Below, piece after piece: positions 1-4,729 of a DNA stretch of 14,287 nucleotides; position 1 is the first letter of the stretch; each line of letters begins with the position of its first letter. Under the pieces are notes generated by a model, which did no database searches, was not told the DNA's origin, and saw only the letters and a program-made list of their open reading frames with translations. The position numbers were made by a program, and so were the translations under genes. This stretch comes from Thermoleophilaceae bacterium (lineage in GTDB: Bacteria; Actinomycetota; Thermoleophilia; Solirubrobacterales; Thermoleophilaceae), in contig JACCSF010000005.1 in the NCBI GenBank assembly GCA_013813135.1, positions 1 to 14,287 on the forward strand. Direction: 5' to 3'.

Positions 1-1
1 C

Positions 2-820
2 TTCCAGGCGGTCCAGCCATACCGGCTCGTGCTGTTCGGCGAGAAGACGTCGCTGGAGCCGGTGCTCGCGCCGATCGCCGAGCAGCGCCAAGCAGACCTC
101 TATCTGCCGACCGGCGAGGCGTCGGACACGATGATCCACCAGCTCGCCAACACGGCGGCGGAGGACGGGCGCCGGACGGTGGTCTTCTACCTGTCCGACT
201 GCGATCCGGCCGGCTGGCAGATGGCGATCTCGGTCGGGCGCAAGCTGCAGGCACTGCGGGTGTTGAAGTTCCCCGAGCTCGACTTCGAGGTTCGGCCGGT
301 GGCGCTGTTTCCCGATCAAGTCCGGGAGTACGGCTTGCCGTCTACTCCGTTGAAGGACGGCGAAAGCCGCGCCGACAAATGGGAGCTGGCGATGGGTATC
401 CAACAGACCGAGATAGACGCGATCGCCACACTCCAGCCGGAGTTGCTCGACAGGCTCGTGCGCAAGGCGATCAGGCCGTTCTACGACGGCGGGCTCGAAG
501 ACCGCGTTCGCGAAGCGCGGCGCGACTGGGAGGAGCGGGCGCAGGTCGTCTTCGAGGACGCGTTCGGCGAGGACCGGCTCGATGACCTCCGTGCCGATGC
601 GAAAGACAAGCTAGCCGACCTGGAGGAACTGGCCGTCGAGATAAACGAGCAGCTCCACGTCGACGTCCCCGCCGACCTCTCGGCGAAGCTGCCGGATCCG
701 CCCGAGTTGCCGGAGCCGGCGCTGGGCGAGCCCGTCCCGCTGCCGTTGCTCGACTCGGATATGGACTACGGCGAGGCGACGCTGCGGCTGATTGCGCACC
801 GGGAATACGAGGAGACGTGA
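2..820 (+). CDS. TOPRIM-like protein (topoisomerase VI A / Spo11-like), C-terminal part, 5' end outside window
   Basis: The reading frame is open to the left edge, so the N-terminus is missing; 272 residues are visible, numbered here from the codon at 2. Near the start LFGEKTSL (Glu14) is followed about 50 residues later by YLSDCDPAG (Asp66, Asp68). This Glu plus DxD arrangement is the metal-binding signature of TOPRIM domains, and the DPAG context most resembles topoisomerase VI subunit A / Spo11. Residues about 165-215 are charged and helical, probably coiled coil, and a proline-rich stretch follows at about 217-245. TOPRIM proteins cut, join or process DNA or RNA, so a role in element replication or defence is possible but inferred. 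The stop overlaps the next start (GTGA at 817). Other TOPRIM-bearing nuclease families cannot be excluded because the N-terminal domain that would decide is off-window. Confidence 0.55.
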   Translation, partial: FQAVQPYRLVLFGEKTSLEPVLAPIAEQRQADLYLPTGEASDTMIHQLANTAAEDGRRTVVFYLSDCDPAGWQMAISVGRKLQALRVLKFPELDFEVRPVALFPDQVREYGLPSTPLKDGESRADKWELAMGIQQTEIDAIATLQPELLDRLVRKAIRPFYDGGLEDRVREARRDWEERAQVVFEDAFGEDRLDDLRADAKDKLADLEELAVEINEQLHVDVPADLSAKLPDPPELPEPALGEPVPLPLLDSDMDYGEATLRLIAHREYEET

Positions 821-1047
821 GCAAGCTAACCCGTCTGCTCACCGTGCGGGAGGTTGCCGGACTGCTCGACCGCTCGCCGGAAACGATCCTGCGCTGGGTG
901 AGGGCCGGGAAGCTCCCCGCGATCCGGCTGCCTGGCGGCGCGATCCGCTTCCGCGAGGAGGACCTCGACCACTGGATCTCCCTCCGAGTGACAACACCCG
1001 CTACACTCCAAGTGACAAGTTCAACGACACACGGAGAGACGTTATGA
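817..1047 (+). CDS. Excisionase-like MerR-type helix-turn-helix protein
   Basis: This 76-residue protein is nearly all one DNA-binding domain. LTVREVAGLL starts the helix-turn-helix, SPETILRWVRAGKLPAIRL carries the recognition helix and wing, and FREEDLDHWI closes the fold. This is the pattern of small excisionase / recombination directionality factors of the helix_turn_helix_17 type. Beside an integrase, the likely job is to bind the attachment site arms and steer the integrase towards excision; it may also regulate the element's genes. The GTG start at 817 overlaps the previous stop (GTGA), with a GAGGAG at 809-814 that is unusually close. An internal GTG at 844 would truncate the first helix, so 817 is preferred. 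The last 16 residues are polar with no recognisable motif. The stop overlaps the next ATG (ATGA at 1044). Confidence 0.8.
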   Translation: MSKLTRLLTVREVAGLLDRSPETILRWVRAGKLPAIRLPGGAIRFREEDLDHWISLRVTTPATLQVTSSTTHGETL

Positions 1048-1277
1048 CCGACACCGCCGAGAAGACCCGCGAGACGCGCCTACGTCGCATGGCCAAACGA
1101 CAGGGTTTGACGCTTCGTAAGTCGCCCCGCCGTGACCCGCGGGCGTACGACTACGGCTCCTACATCCTCGTTGACTTGGATAACAACGTGGTGGTAGGTG
1201 GAGTCGACGGGTTCTTTCAGCACGGCCCCGACCTAGACGAGATCGAGCGGGCGTTGATGGGCGGAGGGGACCGCTGA
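1044..1277 (+). CDS. Small conserved basic protein of integrase cassettes, function unknown
   Basis: The 77-residue product has a strongly basic N-terminal half (RLRRMAKRQGLTLRKSPRRD, residues 12-31), then a YDYGSYILVD strand, a VVVGGVDGF turn and an acidic helix DLDEIERAL. Small proteins of this shape are, from memory, common between excisionase and integrase genes in actinobacterial elements, but no function is known to me. The basic face suggests nucleic-acid binding, perhaps as an accessory recombination factor; this is inference. The ATG at 1044 has a good ribosome binding site (GGAGAG at 1033-1038) and overlaps the preceding stop. The same frame is open upstream to 792, but that extension runs antisense-style across the excisionase gene in another frame and is rejected. 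The stop overlaps the integrase ATG as TGATG. Confidence 0.75.
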   Translation: MTDTAEKTRETRLRRMAKRQGLTLRKSPRRDPRAYDYGSYILVDLDNNVVVGGVDGFFQHGPDLDEIERALMGGGDR

Positions 1278-2359
1278 TGCCCGCCCTCCAACGGGGCTCC
1301 GCCTACCGGCTTGGCCCCAACCGCTGGGGGCTGCGTTGGCGCGATCACGCCGGTCAGCGCCGCCACAAGAGCCCGTTTCAATCCAAGTCCGCCGCGCTGG
1401 CCCACTACCGCGACGTGGTCGAGCCCGAGCTGCGCGGCGACCCGGTATCGGCGCCGGCACTGACGCTCGCGGAGTTCGTGCCGCTCTACCTGGAGCGCCA
1501 CGCCGCGGCCGTGCGCCCGCGCACGATCCAGACACTGCGCGAGCGCCTCGCGCACGCGGTGGCCGCGTTCGGCGCCGTGCCGCTGAGCGACCTCGAACGG
1601 ATGTCCGGCGAGATAGCCTCGTGGCAGGCCCGACTACCCGAGCGGTCGCGCTACGGGATCGTGCAGGCGCTGCGGCAGACACTCGGCGCCGCCCTTCGCT
1701 GGGGCCACATGCGCACGAACCCGGCGCTGACTGCGGGGCGCAACCGCCAGCCCTCACCGCGGGAGGTGCGCACCTTCACCCGCGACGAGGTCGACGCGAT
1801 CGCCGCCGAGCTGCACCCCGCCTACCGGGCGCTGCCCGCGTTCGCCGCCGCGACCGGGCTGCGCCCCGAGGAGTGGCAGGCGCTCGAACGTCGCGACATC
1901 GACCGCCAGGCACGGATCGTCAGCGCCCAGCGCACTGTCTCCGGCGGCGAGATCATGGAGTTGGGCAAGACCTCCGGGGCGCGGCGACAAGTTCCACTGT
2001 CGCGCAGGGCGCTCGACGCCCTCGACGCGATCCCGCCGCGCCTCGACACGCCGCTGCTGTTCCCCTCGCCGCAGGGCGGGCTGCTCAACCTGGACAACTG
2101 GCGCCGTCGCGTGTGGGCGCCCGCCATCGAGGCCGCGGCGGTCCGCACACCCGCCAGGATCTACGACCTGCGCTCGACGTTCGCCTCCGACGCGCTCGCC
2201 GCGGGCGTGCCGATCTTCACGTTGGCCCGCATCATGGGCACGTCCGTGCGGATGATCGAGCGCCACTACGGGGCGCTGCTCGACGGGGCCGGCGCCGGGA
2301 TCGCCGATCGGCTCGACGCCCTCGACGCCGAGCGCCAACGGGCCGCGGGCGAACGCTGA
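1277..2359 (+). CDS. int: Tyrosine recombinase / integrase
   Basis: A 360-residue integrase of normal length for actinobacterial tRNA-targeting recombinases. Residues about 1-55 form an arm-binding-type domain (RWGLRWRDHAG), 62-155 the SAM-like core-binding domain, and 165-335 the catalytic domain. The catalytic set is Arg196 (TGLRPEEW), Lys231 (GKTSGARR), Arg299 within YDLR, and the nucleophile Tyr331 in RHYGALL. Two usual histidines are replaced: Tyr296 stands where HxxR has His, and Thr322 stands where LGH has His (here MGT). This variant set recurs in actinobacterial integrases as far as I recall, so the enzyme is probably active. The start ATG at 1277 overlaps the previous stop and has GGAGGGG at 1263-1269 seven bases upstream. 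It should integrate and excise the element at the neighbouring tRNA-Asp gene. Confidence 0.93.
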   Translation: MPALQRGSAYRLGPNRWGLRWRDHAGQRRHKSPFQSKSAALAHYRDVVEPELRGDPVSAPALTLAEFVPLYLERHAAAVRPRTIQTLRERLAHAVAAFGAVPLSDLERMSGEIASWQARLPERSRYGIVQALRQTLGAALRWGHMRTNPALTAGRNRQPSPREVRTFTRDEVDAIAAELHPAYRALPAFAAATGLRPEEWQALERRDIDRQARIVSAQRTVSGGEIMELGKTSGARRQVPLSRRALDALDAIPPRLDTPLLFPSPQGGLLNLDNWRRRVWAPAIEAAAVRTPARIYDLRSTFASDALAAGVPIFTLARIMGTSVRMIERHYGALLDGAGAGIADRLDALDAERQRAAGER

Positions 2360-2365
2360 CGGCGT

Positions 2366-2384
2366 TTGGGCGTCTATTGGGCGT
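2366..2384 (+). repeat. Direct repeat TTGGGCGT x2, 11-bp spacing, possible integrase arm sites
   Basis: TTGGGCGT occurs at 2366-2373 and again at 2377-2384, one helical turn apart, in the short gap between the integrase stop and the tRNA 3' end. Tandem copies on one DNA face beside the core site are what arm-type integrase or excisionase binding sites look like. The match is only 8 bp in GC-rich DNA, so chance is possible. Confidence 0.35.
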
Positions 2385-2389
2385 GGGCG

Positions 2390-2415
2390 CCGGGACCGTG
2401 ACGGCTGAATCCCGG
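2390..2415 (-). terminator. Possible hairpin between integrase and tRNA-Asp 3' ends
   Basis: CCGGGA at 2390-2395 pairs with TCCCGG at 2410-2415 around a 14-nt loop that holds a small inner CCG/CGG pairing. It sits 11 nt beyond the tRNA-Asp 3' end and about 30 nt after the integrase stop, so it could end either convergent transcript. No T-tract follows on either strand, so this is at best a weak intrinsic terminator, or alternatively part of the attachment site structure. Confidence 0.3.
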
Positions 2416-2426
2416 TCTACAACCAG

Positions 2427-2500
<74 letters not shown>

Positions 2501-2505
2501 GTGCG

Positions 2506-2541
2506 CGACGGTCGAGCATAGCGCCCGGGATCAGACCGTCG
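2506..2541. repeat. 8-bp inverted repeat flanking the tRNA-Asp promoter region
   Basis: CGACGGTC at 2506-2513 and GACCGTCG at 2534-2541 are perfect reverse complements separated by 20 bp, in the divergent gap between tRNA-Asp and the SDR gene. The repeat brackets the putative tRNA -10 box. It could be an operator or simply chance in GC-rich DNA. Confidence 0.35.
2515..2520 (-). promoter_or_regulatory. Putative -10 box of tRNA-Asp
   Basis: On the minus strand TATGCT fits the actinobacterial -10 pattern TANNNT and lies 14 nt before the mature tRNA 5' end, implying a leader of about 8 nt. No convincing -35 box is seen at 16-18 bp spacing, so the call is tentative. Confidence 0.35.
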
Positions 2542-2546
2542 TCGGA

Positions 2547-2552
2547 TAGCGT
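2547..2552 (+). promoter_or_regulatory. Putative -10 box for a leaderless SDR transcript
   Basis: TAGCGT fits TANNNT and ends 7 nt before the GTG start of the SDR gene, so transcription would begin at or next to the start codon. The gene has no Shine-Dalgarno sequence, which agrees with leaderless translation, common in actinomycetes. There is no clear -35 box. Confidence 0.35.
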
Positions 2553-2559
2553 CCCACCG

Positions 2560-3357
2560 GTGCGGCTCCAGGACTCGACAGTGCTGCTCACCGGCGCCAC
2601 CGGGGGCATCGGCCAGGCGATCGCCCGCGCGCTCGACGAGCGCGGCGCGCGCGTGCTGCTCACCGCGCGGCGGACCGAGCAGCTCGACCAGGTGGCGGCG
2701 GCTCTCGGCGGCCGGCCGCTGGTGCTCCCGGCCGACCTCACCGATGCCGCTGAGGCCGCCGCGCTGGCCGAGCGGGCCGGTGCGGTGGACGTCCTCGTGG
2801 CCAACGCGGCGCTGCCGGCCTCGGGGCCGATAGACGAGTTCTCTCCCGAGCAGATCGATCGCGCGCTGGACGTCAACCTGCGCGCGCCGATCCAGCTGAC
2901 GCGCGCGCTGCTGCCCGGCATGGTCGAGCGCGGCAGCGGGCACGTCGTGCTGGTGTCGTCGCTGGCGGGCAAGGTGGCATCGGTCGGCTCCTCGCTCTAC
3001 TCGGCCACCAAGTTTGGCCTGCGCGGGTTTGCCGCGGGGCTGCGCGAGGACTTGCACGGCAGTGGGGTGGGGGTGACCGTGGTGTTCCCGGGCTTCGTGT
3101 CCGGCGCCGGCATGTTCGCGGAGGCCGGTGTGGCGCTCCCGCGCGGCGTGGGCACCCGCACGCCAAAGCAGGTCGCCCAAGCCGTGGTTCGCGGCATCGA
3201 GGAGGGACGGGCGGAGATCGACGTGGCGCCGCTGGGCCTGCGCGCCGGCGCGCTGCTTTCGTCGCTGGCTCCGGTCACGGCCGCGCGGATCCAGCGGCGG
3301 CTGGGCTCGGCCGAGCTGTCCGCGGCGCTCGCCGAGGGCCAGCGCCCGAAGCGCTGA
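2560..3357 (+). CDS. Classical short-chain dehydrogenase/reductase (SDR)
   Basis: A 265-residue Rossmann-fold oxidoreductase of normal classical-SDR length. TGATGGIG (11-18) is the cofactor glycine motif, Arg37-Arg38 after the second strand suggest NADP(H) preference, Asp59 (PADL) contacts adenine, and ANAA (81-84) replaces the usual NNAG. The catalytic set is Asn106, Ser134, Tyr147 and Lys151 (YSATK). FPGFVSGAGMF (176-186) follows the active site as the usual Pro-Gly loop. The substrate cannot be read from the sequence. The C-terminal extension (about 225-265) contains a hydrophobic helix GALLSSLAPVTAARIQRRL and may associate with membrane or lipid substrates, which is a guess. The GTG start lacks a ribosome binding site and may be leaderless. 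The CstB-like gene starts 1 nt after this stop, so the two are very likely one operon. Confidence 0.9.
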   Translation: MRLQDSTVLLTGATGGIGQAIARALDERGARVLLTARRTEQLDQVAAALGGRPLVLPADLTDAAEAAALAERAGAVDVLVANAALPASGPIDEFSPEQIDRALDVNLRAPIQLTRALLPGMVERGSGHVVLVSSLAGKVASVGSSLYSATKFGLRGFAAGLREDLHGSGVGVTVVFPGFVSGAGMFAEAGVALPRGVGTRTPKQVAQAVVRGIEEGRAEIDVAPLGLRAGALLSSLAPVTAARIQRRLGSAELSAALAEGQRPKR

Positions 3358-3358
3358 G

Positions 3359-4729
3359 ATGCTCTTCCGCCAGATCACCCACGACGACCTCGGCTGCGCC
3401 TCTTACGTGATCGGCGACGAGAGCGCCGGCGTGGCGGCCGTGGTGGACGCGCGGCTCGACATCGACGAGTACCTGAGGCTGGTCCGCTACACGGGCGTGC
3501 ACATCGATCACATCCTCGAGACGCACAACCACGCTGATCACGTTTCGGGGCACGGTCGCCTGGCCGCCGCCACCGGGGCCACCATCCACATTCACCGCGA
3601 GGCCGCGGCCGAGTACGACCACGAGCCGTTCGACGACGGCTGGGAGCTCCAGCTCGGCAGCGTGCGGGTGCGCGCGCTTCATACGCCCGGGCATCGGCCT
3701 GAGCACACCGCCTTCGCGCTGATCGACGCCGACCGCGGCGACGAGCCCTGGGCCGTGCTCACCGGCGACTCGCTGTTCGTCGGCGACATCGCCCGCCCCG
3801 ACCTGGCGGTCGACAGGGGCGAGGGCGCCCGCCTGATCTTCCATTCGCTGCACGAGCAGCTGCTCACCCTGCCCGACACCTGCGAGGTCTGGCCCGGCCA
3901 CGTCGGCGGCTCGCTGTGCGGTGGACCCGGTATGGACATGAAGGCTTCGTCGACGATCGGCTTCGAGCGCGCGCACTCCGAGCTGCTCGCGATCACCGAC
4001 GAGGACGAGTTCAGGTGCAGGGCAACGGCCGCCCTGCGGCCGCAGCCGCCCAACTTCGAGAGCATCGTGGCGCTCAACCGGGGGCCGCTCGTGGTGGAGA
4101 GCGCGGAGGTCCACCCGCTCACGCCGCGCCAGGTCGACCAGGCCTGCACCGACGGTGCGCTCGTGGTCGACGTGCGCACCGAGCTCCAGTTCGACGAGGC
4201 CCACATTCCCAACTCGGTGAGCATCACCGCCCTGCGCGCCGGCTTCGGCTCGAAGCTGGCCTGGCTCGTGGAGCCGGGCCAGCGCGTGGTGCTTGTCGGG
4301 CGCGACGACGAGGACGCCCGCGCGGCCGCGGCGCTTGCCGAGTCCGTGGGGATCACCCGGATCGCCGGCTTCTTGGCAGGCGGTATGACCAGCTGGCGCG
4401 AGGAGCGGCGCGGTGTGGACCGGATCGAGCGCATCACGGTGCCCGAGCTGCACGAGCGCCAGGACGAGCTGCAGATCCTCGACGTGCGCGAGCAGGACGA
4501 GTGGGACGCCGGCCACATCCCGGATTCGGTGCACGCGCCCTATCACGACATCCACGAAATGCCCAGTGGGGTCGACCCCGAGCGGCCGGTCGCCGTCATC
4601 TGCAGCTCGGGTCAGCGCGCCGCGCCCGCGGCCAGCCTGCTGCGCCGCCACGGCGCTCGAGAGGTCCTGCACGTGGTGGACGGCGGGGTTCCGCGCTGGC
4701 GGCGCGAGGGCCGGCCGATCGAGACCTAG
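3359..4729 (+). CDS. CstB-like persulfide dioxygenase with pseudo-rhodanese and rhodanese domains
   Basis: This 456-residue cytoplasmic enzyme should oxidise low-molecular-weight persulfides with O2 and pass sulfane sulfur on to give thiosulfate. Residues about 1-215 are a metallo-beta-lactamase fold of the ETHE1 type: THNHADH (55-61), GHRPEH (His112), TGDSLF (Asp137) and GH (His181); His56, His112 and Asp137 are the expected mononuclear iron ligands. Residues about 252-350 form a first rhodanese in which Gly314 (VLVGRDDEDA) occupies the catalytic cysteine position, so it is degenerate. Residues about 357-455 form a second rhodanese with Cys415 in ICSSGQRAAP. This order matches staphylococcal CstB, where one PDO-domain cysteine and one rhodanese cysteine matter; Cys187 (SLCGG) and Cys415 are candidates here. 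The ATG at 3359 follows the SDR stop by 1 nt and has no clear ribosome binding site, so translation is probably coupled. Its stop overlaps that of the convergent gene. Confidence 0.9.
   Translation: MLFRQITHDDLGCASYVIGDESAGVAAVVDARLDIDEYLRLVRYTGVHIDHILETHNHADHVSGHGRLAAATGATIHIHREAAAEYDHEPFDDGWELQLGSVRVRALHTPGHRPEHTAFALIDADRGDEPWAVLTGDSLFVGDIARPDLAVDRGEGARLIFHSLHEQLLTLPDTCEVWPGHVGGSLCGGPGMDMKASSTIGFERAHSELLAITDEDEFRCRATAALRPQPPNFESIVALNRGPLVVESAEVHPLTPRQVDQACTDGALVVDVRTELQFDEAHIPNSVSITALRAGFGSKLAWLVEPGQRVVLVGRDDEDARAAAALAESVGITRIAGFLAGGMTSWREERRGVDRIERITVPELHERQDELQILDVREQDEWDAGHIPDSVHAPYHDIHEMPSGVDPERPVAVICSSGQRAAPAASLLRRHGAREVLHVVDGGVPRWRREGRPIET

Larger units (their letters stand above)
1..2426. 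mobile_element. Integrase-proximal end of an integrative element inserted at tRNA-Asp
   Basis: Four overlapping plus-strand genes (TOPRIM-like protein, HTH excisionase-like protein, small basic protein, tyrosine integrase) end just beside the 3' end of an intact tRNA-Asp gene. An integrase next to a tRNA 3' end, with an excisionase-like gene upstream, is the standard arrangement of actinobacterial integrative plasmids, ICEs and prophages. By eye these genes also use more A/T-ending codons (ATA, AAA, CTA) than the genes to the right, which fits foreign origin. The left boundary is outside the window, so element type (ICE, prophage, satellite) cannot be decided. No structural phage or conjugation gene is visible. 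The right boundary is inferred to lie inside or at the tRNA 3' half. Confidence 0.8.

Noticed and set aside
792..1046. Upstream extension of the small basic protein frame to 792
   Set aside because: It overlaps the whole excisionase gene in another frame, is Arg/Pro-rich, and the ATG at 1044 has a good ribosome binding site.
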